Shown here: one piece after another, positions 1-8,415 of the stretch
Position numbering within the stretch: the stretch's first letter is position 1
How the letters are laid out: every line of letters starts with the position of its first letter
NCBI GenBank assembly: GCA_046160425.1
Contig: JBJXGP010000288.1
Coordinates: 1-41,967, forward strand
Direction of reading: 5' to 3'
Length of the DNA stretch: 41,967 bases
DNA from: JAQCEJ01 sp046160425
Lineage (GTDB): Bacteria; Planctomycetota; Planctomycetia; Planctomycetales; Planctomycetaceae
Notes under the pieces: model-generated
Told to the model about the DNA's origin: nothing
The model's database searches: none
Seen by the model: the letters and a program-made list of their open reading frames with translations, nothing else
Position numbers and translations under genes: made by a program

Positions 1-75
1 TTGATCATCACCGGCCCGACGCACACCAATGTGATGGACCTTCGCGTCTGCCTGATCGGTGAATCGCAACAATAA
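1..75 (+). CDS. Glycerate 2-kinase (MOFRL family), C-terminal end only
   Basis: The last 24 codons of a gene that enters from the left edge. The reading frame from base 1 gives a tail with the motif TGPTHTNVMDLRV followed by LIGE and a TAA stop at 73-75. Type-2 glycerate kinases (MOFRL/GckA family), which phosphorylate D-glycerate to 2-phosphoglycerate, typically end in a TGPTGTNVNDL-type signature that closes the MOFRL domain, so this is the probable identity. Nothing else of the protein is visible. The stop lies 15 bases before the archease start, so the two may be co-transcribed. Confidence 0.6.
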   Translation: MIITGPTHTNVMDLRVCLIGESQQ

Positions 76-90
76 GGTAAATGTGACCCG

Positions 91-501
91 ATGTTCGAAA
101 CGTTCGATCATACGGCCGATATCGGATTACGCATCAGGGCGGCGAATGTAGAAGCTCTCTTTTGCGATGCCGGACGCGGGTTGATTTCGTTGATGGTTGA
201 CAATGCAAATGAAATCTCTCCCCGGGACAGGATGACCATTTCGATTCCTGGGAAGGAGATCGAATATCTCATGTTCGACTGGCTCAACGAGTTGCTCTAC
301 CGTTTCGAGACCGAGAAGTGGCTTTTCTCTGATTTTGAAGTCCGAATGACTCCGCAAGGTCTTGAAGCCACCGCCACTGGAGAACCATTCGACCCCCTAC
401 GGCATCGCCTCAGCCATGAAGTCAAAGCGGTCACTTATCATCATTTAGTCGTCGAGCAATCGCCATCTGGTTGGCTGGCCGAGATCATCTTTGACATATG
501 A
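91..501 (+). CDS. Archease family protein
   Basis: 136 residues, the usual length for archease. Archease is a small protein cofactor of the RNA ligase RtcB; it speeds guanylylation of the ligase and allows many turnovers. Family signatures are visible: DHTADIG at residues 7-13, a WLNELL helix near 64-69, and EVKAVTYHHL near 110-119. The first of these holds the Asp and His expected at the metal site. The start ATG at 91 is preceded by TAAGGTAAATGTGACCCG, which holds a weak AAGG ribosome site. The gene lies 77 bases upstream of rtcB in the same direction, the standard pairing, so a shared transcript and function are very likely. No frameshift or truncation is seen. Confidence 0.93.
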   Translation: MFETFDHTADIGLRIRAANVEALFCDAGRGLISLMVDNANEISPRDRMTISIPGKEIEYLMFDWLNELLYRFETEKWLFSDFEVRMTPQGLEATATGEPFDPLRHRLSHEVKAVTYHHLVVEQSPSGWLAEIIFDI

Positions 502-578
502 CGAACCTGTAATATCACTTTGTGTCTCATCCATTCGAGAATACGACAGAACCGCGACACAGGCATTGACGACATACC

Positions 579-2042
579 ATGAAAAAGCCGAACGGCAAAA
601 TTCCGCTCATCCGCGTGAACGATTATCTTTGGCGTATCCCCAAGAGTTACCGTCCCGGTATGCTCGTCGATGGCTTGATTTACGCCAGCGCCGAACTGAT
701 GGACATGCTGCACGAAGATCAAGCGGCGGAACAGGTCGCCAACGTCGCTCACCTGCCGGGCATTCAAGTCGCCAGCCTGGCGATGCCCGATATTCATTGG
801 GGCTACGGCTTCACGATCGGCGGCGTGGCGGCGACCGACCCGCTCGAAGGAGGAGTCATCTCGCCGGGTGGTGTCGGGTACGACATCAACTGCGGTGTCC
901 GCTTGATGCATTCGACGTTGAAGGAATCCGACGTTCGCCCGAAATTGACGGCGCTCGTGGAAGAACTGTTCCGCGAAATTCCGACGGGAGTCGGCAAATC
1001 GGGACGGTATTCGTTCGACAAGCAGGAACTCCGTCAGATGATGCGCGAGGGAGTCTCGTTCCTCGCCGATCGCAATCTCGCGACCGCCGGTGACGTAGAG
1101 CATACCGAAGCGAACGGCTGCCTCGACACTGCCGATCCGAGCCTCGTCAGCGATCGCGCCCTCGAACGGGGCAAGGACCAGTGCGGAACGTTGGGAGCAG
1201 GGAACCACTTTCTCGAACTTCAAGTTGTGGATGAGATCTTCGATCAACAGGCCGCCGAGGTGATGGGGCTGGTCGAAGGGATGGTTTGCGTGATGGTCCA
1301 TTCCGGTTCGCGCGGACTCGGCTACCAGGTTTGCGACGATGCCCTCCGTTCGCTGCGCGGCGTCCCCGAAAAATATGGGATCGAACTCCCCGACCGCCAG
1401 TTGGCCTGTGCTCCTGTTAATAGCCCCGAAGGGACGCATTATCTCGGCGCGATGTGCGCGGCGGCGAATTTTGCCTGGTGCAACCGGCAACTGCTGATGT
1501 GGCAGGCCCGCGAAGTCTTCGCCCGCATCTTCGGCAAATCATGGGAATCGATGCAGATGAATCTCATCTACGACGTCGCTCATAACATCGCCAAGCTTGA
1601 GTCGCATGTCGTCGATGGCCGCGTGAAAAAAGTCTGGGTCCATCGCAAGGGGGCGACTCGCGCGTTTCCGCCGCATCATCCGGAAATCCCCGCGCGTTAT
1701 CGGAAGATCGGCCAGCCGGTCCTCATTCCCGGCGACATGGGACGCGCAAGCTGGGTGCTCGTGGGACAACCCGGCAGCATGTTGCAGACCTTTGGCACAA
1801 CCTGTCACGGGGCAGGGCGGGCAATGAGTCGTACCGCCGCCGTCAAACATGCTCAAGGGAGACGGATCGATCACGAGCTGGCGCAAAAGGGAATCATCGC
1901 GCGCTCGCAAAGCTGGAAAGGCCTCGCCGAGGAACAACCCGATGCCTACAAGGATGTCAACATGGTGGTCGATGTCGTGCATCGCGCGGGACTTTCGAAA
2001 AAAGTCGCCCGCATGCGCCCGATCGGGGTCATCAAGGGATGA
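579..2042 (+). CDS. rtcB: RNA-splicing ligase RtcB
   Basis: 487 residues, full length for the family. RtcB joins a 2',3'-cyclic phosphate (or 3'-phosphate) RNA end to a 5'-OH end using GTP and Mn2+, in tRNA splicing or RNA repair. Expected metal and catalytic residues are in place: YDINC with Asp102 and Cys105, GNH with His210, HSGSRG with His241, VAHN with His334, and the HGAGR motif at 410-414 whose His carries the GMP adduct. MPDIHWGYGFTIGG at 69-82 is also a family signature. It follows archease directly. No transcription activator of the RtcR type is seen next to it, so the operon may be constitutive. Its end is only 15 bases from the convergent YTV-type gene. Confidence 0.97.
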   Translation: MKKPNGKIPLIRVNDYLWRIPKSYRPGMLVDGLIYASAELMDMLHEDQAAEQVANVAHLPGIQVASLAMPDIHWGYGFTIGGVAATDPLEGGVISPGGVGYDINCGVRLMHSTLKESDVRPKLTALVEELFREIPTGVGKSGRYSFDKQELRQMMREGVSFLADRNLATAGDVEHTEANGCLDTADPSLVSDRALERGKDQCGTLGAGNHFLELQVVDEIFDQQAAEVMGLVEGMVCVMVHSGSRGLGYQVCDDALRSLRGVPEKYGIELPDRQLACAPVNSPEGTHYLGAMCAAANFAWCNRQLLMWQAREVFARIFGKSWESMQMNLIYDVAHNIAKLESHVVDGRVKKVWVHRKGATRAFPPHHPEIPARYRKIGQPVLIPGDMGRASWVLVGQPGSMLQTFGTTCHGAGRAMSRTAAVKHAQGRRIDHELAQKGIIARSQSWKGLAEEQPDAYKDVNMVVDVVHRAGLSKKVARMRPIGVIKG

Positions 2043-2057
2043 AGCCATTCACTGCGA

Positions 2058-3089
2058 TTACCGCAGTGTCGTTCCGCCTTGTGCCTGCCAGACCGTGGCG
2101 GCCGAGGGGGCCGAAAAGCGTTTGGCGGCGCGAGTCGTCCGATTTTCACGACGTTGTTCGCGTCGAGCGGCAGCATCGGTCTTCTCGTCATCGCTGCCGA
2201 AGACATCGCTCAGGCGATTCTGCTTCTGATGACGCGACTTGATCGCTGTCAACGGGTCGTTGTTCGCGGCGGTATAACCCCCGGCGAGCGGATCATACAT
2301 CGGCTGCAATCCGGCGGTCTGCGGAATCGCGGGGGCGTAGGGATAAACCGGTGCCGCAGCCGTCGCCGGATACGGATAGTTCATGCCGATGGCCCCCGGA
2401 GCGATCGCTCCTGTCGTACAGGTGCCACATGCCGGCTGCATCGTCACGGTCTGATACGTTTGCGGAACATAGCGGACCGACTGCACGGGAACCGTGCGCG
2501 TGGCGACTTCCGCAACGCGCTGCGTCGTCTGCACGGGGACGGTTTTGCAGACCATCTGCTGCTGATACGCCGTCTGCGGGACCATCTTGCTGACCATTTT
2601 GGGAACCCAGACCTGCTGATAGTTCCCTTCATCGACGGTCACCTGACGGTAACTGGTCACGGGAACGGTAATCGCTTGTTGTTCGACGCGGTAATCGGTC
2701 CGCGGTACGTCGCGGTAAACGGTATATTGTTCCTGGCGGTATTGTGTCTCCATCACCGGTCGCATCTGCGTGTGTGTCTGCACAATCGGTTGCGGTTGCA
2801 CGCAAACTTGCGGCGGAGGTGCATACACGATCTGCGGTTGCGGCTGGGCACAGATTTGCGGGGGAGGGGCGTAGGTCATCTGCGGTACCGGCTGTGTACA
2901 AGGCGTCTGCTGCGGTATCATCGCCACTCGTCGCGGAGCGACCGCATGATGCTGGTGTCCGCAACCACAGCTCGCTGCGGGTTGCCGGCAGGTATTACAC
3001 GTATCGAACGGATTGGAACGGAACTGTGCGCTCGCGGCTGAAGTCAAACCGAGAATTACCGCCGTCACGCCGACCAAAATCTTTCCCAT
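2058..3089 (-). CDS. Exported Tyr/Gln/Val-rich YTV-type surface protein
   Basis: 343 residues from the chosen ATG at 3089, which has a GGAGGAG ribosome site a few bases upstream; an upstream in-frame extension to 3164 lacks one. A Sec signal peptide covers about residues 1-21 (hydrophobic core, then ASA-Q). A Cys-rich patch with CNTC and CGC follows, then two copies of a YAPPPQ(I/V)C-QPQP repeat near 70-105. The centre is rich in Gln, Tyr, Val and Thr, with EQYTVYRDVPRT, VPVTSYRQVTV and several TVPVQ elements. This matches the planctomycete-specific YTV-type proteins, thought to belong to the cell wall or surface; that placement is from family knowledge. The C-terminus is charged (about 50 residues rich in Arg, Lys, Ala). 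No enzyme motif is seen, and it stands alone in transcription. Confidence 0.75.
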   Translation of the reverse strand: MGKILVGVTAVILGLTSAASAQFRSNPFDTCNTCRQPAASCGCGHQHHAVAPRRVAMIPQQTPCTQPVPQMTYAPPPQICAQPQPQIVYAPPPQVCVQPQPIVQTHTQMRPVMETQYRQEQYTVYRDVPRTDYRVEQQAITVPVTSYRQVTVDEGNYQQVWVPKMVSKMVPQTAYQQQMVCKTVPVQTTQRVAEVATRTVPVQSVRYVPQTYQTVTMQPACGTCTTGAIAPGAIGMNYPYPATAAAPVYPYAPAIPQTAGLQPMYDPLAGGYTAANNDPLTAIKSRHQKQNRLSDVFGSDDEKTDAAARREQRRENRTTRAAKRFSAPSAATVWQAQGGTTLR

Positions 3090-3421
3090 CGCCGTCTCCT
3101 CCATCCGTGGACACAAACAATCCAAGCTTCTCAATCGAATCGACAACCACCGTTTTGGGTACAAAGCGTCTGCCTATCCCTATATCAATTCGGCATGATC
3201 GCTACGTAACGAAAATGAAAACCAATCCGAACGAACAGATTGACGGGTCACGCCGACGCGGATTGCCCATTTTCGCGAAGTTCACATTTTCACGTTTTGT
3301 GGAGAATCAATAGAGATTAGAAGAGGAAAATTTCGGCGTGACATCAGCGTAATGGGTTGTTATGTTCAGGCAAGCATGGCTCGCAATTCGACTTATGTAT
3401 TCCTCGTCAAGGAGGTCGCCA
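3090..3421. other. Divergent intergenic region, no gene recognised
   Basis: About 330 bases between the YTV-type gene (transcribed left) and the hypothetical gene at 3422 (transcribed right), so it must carry promoters for both. Base composition is more AT-rich than the flanking genes. I found no convincing -35/-10 pair, no repeat and no reading frame with a ribosome site other than the two flanking ones. Confidence 0.5.
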
Positions 3422-4165
3422 ATGAAAGTCCCCACTGAAAGCGATTGGCGAACCGAGCCTTGGTGTCTTGATACTGAATCGGCATACGAGCATTTTTTTG
3501 GCTTGACCGTTGAGCAAGCCACGCAACTCTTCGAAGAAAATGCCCTGAATTACAGCGAAGACTTGTACTATATGCCTGCAGAAGTCTTTACATATTACTT
3601 ACCAGCCTTTGTGTCATACTTACTTTCTGAAAAATCTCGCGGCGATTCAGATGGTGCGAGTTGTTTTATCTCCCTTATCGAGTTTAGAGCCGAGTACACG
3701 CCGTCCGACATCCGAAGCAACTGGCATGTCATCGAACCCGTTCTTCGAAAGTTGTCATTGGATCAGGAATACTACGACGCTGATTGGGAGTTTTACGGGT
3801 GTTTTCGAGTAAGGATTCACGAGATCGTCAAACGCGGATTCAACGTCACGATTGACACATCGTCTCCCGAAAAAGTCCCTGCGGGTGTAACCGTCAATCA
3901 CGTTCGTAACTCAAATCGAACCTATCCAATCATCATTGCTCAACAAATTTTTTCGAATTCGGGAATCGGTCCTGTTTCCGACCAAACGACGAAGACTGAC
4001 CTGATTCAACTCTTCGGTAAACCGTATGATGAAGGGGGACGGATACTCTCAAAGTTTGGACGGATTCCGCATTGGATTCGCTTCAAAACCCGTGAAGGAT
4101 TACTTCGATTCGAACTTGTAAATGAGCGAGTTTCCACAGTTACATTCATGCCCTCGATACCATAA
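3422..4165 (+). CDS. Hypothetical protein, two-part, possible orphan immunity-type protein
   Basis: 247 residues from the ATG at 3422, chosen because AAGGAGG sits six bases upstream (3409-3415); an upstream in-frame extension has no such site. No signal peptide or membrane segment. The N-terminal half is aromatic and acidic, with a segment FTYYLPAFVSYLL near 60-72. The C-terminal part begins with GIGPVSDQTTKTDLIQLFG, a layout seen in many small hypothetical proteins and in some immunity-like proteins of polymorphic toxin systems; this is resemblance from memory, not a search result. Base composition is more AT-rich than neighbours. No toxin partner is adjacent. A gene of similar character lies at 18643-19383. 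Function unknown. Confidence 0.7.
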   Translation: MKVPTESDWRTEPWCLDTESAYEHFFGLTVEQATQLFEENALNYSEDLYYMPAEVFTYYLPAFVSYLLSEKSRGDSDGASCFISLIEFRAEYTPSDIRSNWHVIEPVLRKLSLDQEYYDADWEFYGCFRVRIHEIVKRGFNVTIDTSSPEKVPAGVTVNHVRNSNRTYPIIIAQQIFSNSGIGPVSDQTTKTDLIQLFGKPYDEGGRILSKFGRIPHWIRFKTREGLLRFELVNERVSTVTFMPSIP

Positions 4166-4297
4166 CAATCTCAATACGATTCCAAGCCAGATTTGTCATA
4201 CCCGGCGTCTATCCGTTATAATTCTCAAAAATCACGGAAATCGACAGCGTCGATTTTTCTATCATCGCCACCTGATCTTCATCCAGAGAGAACACCT

Positions 4298-4624
4298 ATG
4301 AAAACCGACAAGAACCAGATGCTGGCCCACATGGTTTATTTTTCACTCATCGACGACAGCCCCCAAGCGTGTCAGAAGATTATCGACTCGGCCAACGAAC
4401 TGCTTACCGGTCTGGAAGGAATCCTCTTTCTCGGCATCGGGACGCTGATCCCCGACCTTGCTCGACCGGTGAATGTTCGCGATTTTCAGGTCGGCATCCA
4501 CGTCATCTTCCGCGACCGGGCCGCGCATGATGCGTATCAGGTCCACCCCAAGCATCAGCAATTTATTGCCGACAACAAGGCGAACTGGAAACTGGCCCGG
4601 GTGTTCGACTGCTCGTTGCTGTAA
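4298..4624 (+). CDS. Dabb family (stress-responsive A/B barrel domain) protein
   Basis: 108 residues from ATG 4298, preceded by AGAGAG at a suitable distance; an in-frame extension back to 4193 has no ribosome site. The protein starts the domain at once with LAHMVYFSLIDDSPQA and ends with HPKHQQFIADNKANWK and RVFDCSL, the order expected for a dimeric alpha-beta barrel of the Dabb type. The internal IHVIFRDRAAHDAYQVHP segment is the most typical part. Dabb proteins are small, usually of unknown substrate, sometimes stress-induced. It lies 66 bases upstream of the KdgK-like kinase in the same direction and could be co-transcribed with it. Confidence 0.85.
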   Translation: MKTDKNQMLAHMVYFSLIDDSPQACQKIIDSANELLTGLEGILFLGIGTLIPDLARPVNVRDFQVGIHVIFRDRAAHDAYQVHPKHQQFIADNKANWKLARVFDCSLL

Positions 4625-4690
4625 TCATGCCACATCAAGACGAGCGGAGTGTGATCGCGGGGGGATCTTTCAGCAATAAGGAATGAAATC

Positions 4691-5782
4691 GTGCGCGTGG
4701 TCACATTTGGTGAAGTGATGCTGCGGATGTGCCCCGAAGGACATCTGCGGATGAGGCAGGTTCTCCCCGGAAAACTCGAAGTAACATTCGGAGGCGGGGA
4801 ACTGAACGTCGCTGTCTCGGTCGCCATGCAGGGGGGAAACGCAGCATTCATGACCGCGCTCCCCGATAATGTTCTGACCGACTCGCTGGTTCAAGAAATG
4901 CGAAAACTCAACGTCGATGCCGGCCTGATCCAGCGCGTGAAGCAAGGTCGCTTCGGAATCTATTTTGTCGAAACAGGAGCCGACCAACGCGGCGGAACGG
5001 TGACATACGATCGCGAGGGGAGTTCGATCTCGCTGCAACCCGCCGAGTCCTATCCCTGGACCAAAGCCTTCGAGAACGCCAACTGGTTTCACATCACCGG
5101 CATCACCCCAGCCATCAGTCGACAAGCAGCGCTGGCCGCTCTCATGGCTGTCCAAACGGCAAAAGAACACAACTTGACGGTGTCGTGCGATTTGAACTTT
5201 CGCAAAAAACTGTGGAACTGGGAATCCGGCACCAAACCGGTCGAATTGGCGCAAAAGACAATGCGGGAAATGCTGGCGTACGTCGACGTCGTCATCGCCA
5301 ATGAAGAAGATGCCGAATTGATGCTCGACATCGCCGCTCCGCACAGCGACGTGTCGAGCGGCAAGCTGGATCTCACCGGCTATGAGTTCGTCGCGAAAAC
5401 CATTGTGGCAAATTTTCCGCGAGTCGACCGCGTGGCGATTACTTTGCGCGAAAGCATCTCGGCGAGCCACAACAACTGGGGAGCGATTTATTACGATCGC
5501 ACCAGTGACACGACTTCGTATGCTCCACAGAATGAATTGGGAGATTACGCGCCGTATCAGATGCGGAATATCGTCGATCGCGTCGGAGCAGGAGATTCAT
5601 TCGCCGGTGCGCTGATCTTCGCACTCAACACGCCGGAACTAAGCCATCCCGATACCGCGCTCCGTTACGCCGTGGCGGCAAGTTGCCTGAAGCACACGAT
5701 GTACGGCGACTTCAATTATGCCACGCGAGCCGAGATTGAAGCCCTTATGGGAGGCTCGGCATCGGGACGAGTCCAGCGATAA
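4691..5782 (+). CDS. PfkB-family sugar kinase, 2-keto-3-deoxygluconate kinase-like
   Basis: 363 residues, cytoplasmic. PfkB (ribokinase) fold: substrate-binding GGGELNVAVSVAMQGG at 34-49, a YDREGSS segment near 106-112 typical of 2-keto-3-deoxygluconate kinases, CDLNFRKKLW near 166-175, and the second PfkB signature DRVGAGDSFAGA near 296-307 with catalytic Asp302 and the anion hole. It should phosphorylate a keto-deoxy sugar acid with ATP, feeding the Entner-Doudoroff type route. The start is GTG at 4691 with AAGGA eight bases upstream (4678-4682). No aldolase (kdgA) or dehydratase is adjacent, so the exact substrate is inferred from similarity only. Confidence 0.85.
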   Translation: MRVVTFGEVMLRMCPEGHLRMRQVLPGKLEVTFGGGELNVAVSVAMQGGNAAFMTALPDNVLTDSLVQEMRKLNVDAGLIQRVKQGRFGIYFVETGADQRGGTVTYDREGSSISLQPAESYPWTKAFENANWFHITGITPAISRQAALAALMAVQTAKEHNLTVSCDLNFRKKLWNWESGTKPVELAQKTMREMLAYVDVVIANEEDAELMLDIAAPHSDVSSGKLDLTGYEFVAKTIVANFPRVDRVAITLRESISASHNNWGAIYYDRTSDTTSYAPQNELGDYAPYQMRNIVDRVGAGDSFAGALIFALNTPELSHPDTALRYAVAASCLKHTMYGDFNYATRAEIEALMGGSASGRVQR

Positions 5783-5790
5783 TTCAAAAA

Positions 5791-5811
5791 GGATAGCGAA
5801 CAGAACTATCC
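5791..5811 (-). terminator. Possible rho-independent terminator on the minus strand
   Basis: Read on the minus strand, GGATAG and CTATCC form a 6-bp stem with a 9-base loop, followed at once by TTTTTG. The 5' arm overlaps the TAG stop of the small minus-strand reading frame 5806-5997, which is where a terminator for that frame would sit. The stem is short, so confidence is moderate. Confidence 0.45.
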
Positions 5812-5997
5812 GGGTGGCCGGCGAGAATTGAAGATCAGTGCCAGAGGAAGATGTCGCGGCGCATTTTCGCGGTTGGACATGATATGATCGACGTTCTGAC
5901 CGAATGTCCGCCGCGTGATCAACCGCTGAGGATAATCGCGCAACGGAGGAGGATCCTGTCCGTCGGAAGGTGAATGATGCATCGCTTCGATCGTCAT
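5806..5997 (-). CDS. Possible small protein of 63 residues
   Basis: A short proline-, arginine- and histidine-containing protein with no recognisable domain. Two things favour it over chance: GGAGAG lies seven bases before its ATG on the minus strand, and a stem-loop with a T run follows its stop codon. It fills the gap between the convergent sugar kinase (ends 5782) and the divergent HisA-like gene. There is no signal peptide, membrane segment or Cys pair. It could instead be a leader or a small RNA. Conservation in related genomes would settle it. Confidence 0.4.
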   Translation of the reverse strand: MTIEAMHHSPSDGQDPPPLRDYPQRLITRRTFGQNVDHIMSNRENAPRHLPLALIFNSRRPPG

Positions 5998-6264
5998 GAT
6001 GGGTCTCTCCGCGGTACGTCAAATGGTGCGAGTCGTCATGAAGGCAAGGAGCCGCATCAGGCGATGCTCCGATACAATTCTGCACCCTGGCTGGCGCCGT
6101 GCAGAAAAATGAGGCGAAAGTCGGCGGGATTACGAAGGGATATTCACGGCGATGACGCAAATAGAGAGCAGCTATCACCGGTTACATATCGCATGAGATC
6201 GTCTCCCTTCCGCCGCCGTTACAATCGATACAGACCGATCACCGCTCAAACGACTGGCGCGAAC
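5998..6264. other. Intergenic region upstream of the HisA-like gene
   Basis: 267 bases between the possible small gene and the HisA-like start; with that gene excluded the gene-free stretch is 482 bases (5783-6264). The frame of the HisA-like gene is open back to 5974, but the extension has no family similarity and is rich in Arg and Ser. No clear promoter or repeat was recognised. Confidence 0.4.
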
Positions 6265-7008
6265 ATGTTATTGATTCCGGTTCTGGATTTACTCGGTCAA
6301 CAGGTCGTGAGAGGGGTCGCCGGACGGCGGGACTCGTATCGACCCCTTGAATCTCCCCTCGCCAAAGGTTCGGATCCACTGAACTTGGCGCAAGCGTTTC
6401 GAGATCGATTCGGCTTGAACACGCTGTATGTGGCCGATCTCGATGCCATCCTCGCTCGCTCGCCCAATTGGGACGTGTACCGACGACTGGTGGCTGACTG
6501 TTTTGAGTTGCTCGTCGATCCGGGATTAAGAACCGCCGATGATGCCGAGCCTGTATTCGCCTGCGGTGTGTCGACCGTCATCGCCGGACTGGAATCGCTA
6601 ACCGATCCTCGTGAACTCGATCTCCTGGTCGAAATACACGGGGCATCGCGGCTGATCTTCAGTCTTGATTTGAAGCAAGCGGAACCGATATGCGACCGAG
6701 CGGCATGGGAAGAACGTTCGCCGCTGGAAATTGCTCACCGTGCGATTGACGCAGGAGTGACCTCGATCCTGGTGCTCGACCTGTCACAAGTCGGAATCGG
6801 ACAGGGTCTCAACACCTTAGACCTCTGTCGCCAGATTCAACAACAACATCCCACGATTCGGCTTTTCACCGGGGGAGGGGTCCGAAATCGCGACGACTTG
6901 AACATACTTCAGGAGCAAGGGATCGCCGGCGTGCTGATCGCCAGCGCCTTGCATCAGGGGACGGTTTCGGCTGACGATTGCCTCGCTTTAGCAGAGGAAT
7001 CACCGTAA
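6265..7008 (+). CDS. HisA/HisF-like TIM-barrel protein
   Basis: 247 residues from ATG 6265, chosen because MLLIPVLDLLGQQVVRGV is the usual opening of HisA-type proteins; the open frame upstream is unrelated. The fold is the histidine-biosynthesis TIM barrel: an Asp in PVLD near residue 7, a second Asp in FSLDLKQ, and phosphate-site glycines in FTGGGVRNRDDL near 197-208. The canonical DxSRDGT segment reads DLSQVGIGQG, so the second Asp of that motif is missing. True HisA isomerises ProFAR; this degenerate copy, away from other his genes, is better called HisA-like. From memory, HisA-like paralogues also occur with tetrahydromethanopterin C1 genes in methylotrophs and planctomycetes; that role is only a possibility. 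Convergent with RNase D, 10 bases apart. Confidence 0.75.
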   Translation: MLLIPVLDLLGQQVVRGVAGRRDSYRPLESPLAKGSDPLNLAQAFRDRFGLNTLYVADLDAILARSPNWDVYRRLVADCFELLVDPGLRTADDAEPVFACGVSTVIAGLESLTDPRELDLLVEIHGASRLIFSLDLKQAEPICDRAAWEERSPLEIAHRAIDAGVTSILVLDLSQVGIGQGLNTLDLCRQIQQQHPTIRLFTGGGVRNRDDLNILQEQGIAGVLIASALHQGTVSADDCLALAEESP

Positions 7009-7018
7009 GGCACATCGC

Positions 7019-8215
7019 TCACGCATGGCGTTCGAATTTGAGCGGGTGTTCCGACTCGGGATCGGCGACGCGAAATGAAATCTTTCCATCGAGCACTGCA
7101 GTGAGGAGGTCGCCGCAGACTTCCGTCCTCCAGCCTTGCATCAAGCTCGGAAGCGGCCCCGCTTGCCGGTTGTAAACGTGCCAGCGCACCAGTTGCCTCA
7201 AGTCGGCATTGGTGCCGACGAGGGTCATGGAAACGTTCAATTCCGCACAGCGATTGGCGAGCGCGATCGCCAGAACTTTGCTCAGAATCTGCTCATCCTG
7301 ATCGCGGTCGTAATCGGGTTCAGGAAAAGGTTCTGGCAAATCTGAATTTGGCAGATTGCGGGCGTCGTCGATGCATTGCAGGATGCGATCGATCCGCTTC
7401 TGATAATCGGGACGGTTCATGTCACGCGTCGACAGAATTTCTTTTGCCGATCTGGGCATACGAAATGCCAGTTCGAGGAGCAGGTCGTCCCGCAGCATCT
7501 TGCGGACCGGCTGATTGCGGCTTTCCGCCTCGGATTCCCGCCAGCGAATGAGTTCCCGTGCGGCAGCGAGCGAGCGGGGTTTCAGCCGATGCAAGCCGTT
7601 GAACCGCCTCCAGCTCTCCGGGGACGTTTCTTCTTCCAGCTCATCCACCATGCGCTGAAACTCGGCATCAGCCCAACTCAATCGACCGAGTTCCAGCAGC
7701 GACTGACGCTGACGCTCCCAGATCGGGAGCACATATTCAACGTCTTCAAGCCCGTATTCGATCTGCTGTTGCGTCAGGGGACGGCGACGCCAATCGGTCC
7801 GCGTTTCCTTGCCGTGCGTTTTACCCTTGAGGACGCGAGCGACCATGCTGGTATAGGAAAGCGGGAAACTGCGGCTGCGCAGTCCCTCGGCGATTTGCAG
7901 ATCGACGATCTTTCGCGGCGACTTTCCGGAGTACGTCTGACAAAAGCGAATTTCTTCCCGCCCGCCGTGCAGCACGATGGTCGTCTGATCGTCCACCATG
8001 ATGTCCCACCACGAGGACAAATCCTGAACGGCGTAGGGATCGACGAGGCAGGCGCGTTCGGTCGTGGCAAGTTGCAACAAACAGAGTTCGGGGCGATAGG
8101 TATATTCCGATACGAACTCGGTATCGCACGCGACAGAACCGGCCTGCCGCACGTGAGCACAAAATTCCTCGAATTTATCGGCTGCGGTGATAATGGGAGA
8201 GACCGGAACAGACAC
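7019..8215 (-). CDS. rnd: Ribonuclease D
   Basis: 398 residues, close to the usual length. A 3'-to-5' exoribonuclease that trims tRNA and other structured RNA. Exonuclease motifs of the DEDDy class are visible: ExoI with DTEF (Asp31, Glu33), ExoII around HGGREEIRF and IVDLQIAEGL, and ExoIII with Tyr154-xxx-Asp158 in EYGLEDVEY. An HRDC helical domain follows near residues 205-290 (LKPRSLAAARELIRWRE), and a C-terminal acidic stretch and second helical region complete it. The start is GTG at 8215; the Shine-Dalgarno is weak. It follows the WD40 gene by about 200 bases and is probably a separate unit. Confidence 0.92.
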   Translation of the reverse strand: MSVPVSPIITAADKFEEFCAHVRQAGSVACDTEFVSEYTYRPELCLLQLATTERACLVDPYAVQDLSSWWDIMVDDQTTIVLHGGREEIRFCQTYSGKSPRKIVDLQIAEGLRSRSFPLSYTSMVARVLKGKTHGKETRTDWRRRPLTQQQIEYGLEDVEYVLPIWERQRQSLLELGRLSWADAEFQRMVDELEEETSPESWRRFNGLHRLKPRSLAAARELIRWRESEAESRNQPVRKMLRDDLLLELAFRMPRSAKEILSTRDMNRPDYQKRIDRILQCIDDARNLPNSDLPEPFPEPDYDRDQDEQILSKVLAIALANRCAELNVSMTLVGTNADLRQLVRWHVYNRQAGPLPSLMQGWRTEVCGDLLTAVLDGKISFRVADPESEHPLKFERHA

Positions 8216-8415
8216 GTGGCACAGCTTTCATCCATGAACACAATACGACTGATATTCTCCGCTGATGACCGCATCACCAGCAATCAGCGGCCGGAGTTAC
8301 ACGACAGGGGTGGAACGGATTGTGGTCGAATGATGCCAGTTCGTGCAAGTGCTGAAAATGCGATCTCGAATATTTCATGAGATCTGCATTCGGTGAGGCA
8401 TCGCCAGAGTTCGGT

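Noticed and set aside
441..1490. Minus-strand frame of 349 codons over rtcB
   Set aside because: It lies fully opposite the rtcB and archease coding region, has no family motif and no ribosome site; a mirror effect of GC-rich codons.
7376..8380. Plus-strand frame of 334 codons over RNase D
   Set aside because: Antisense to rnd, which has all DEDDy motifs.
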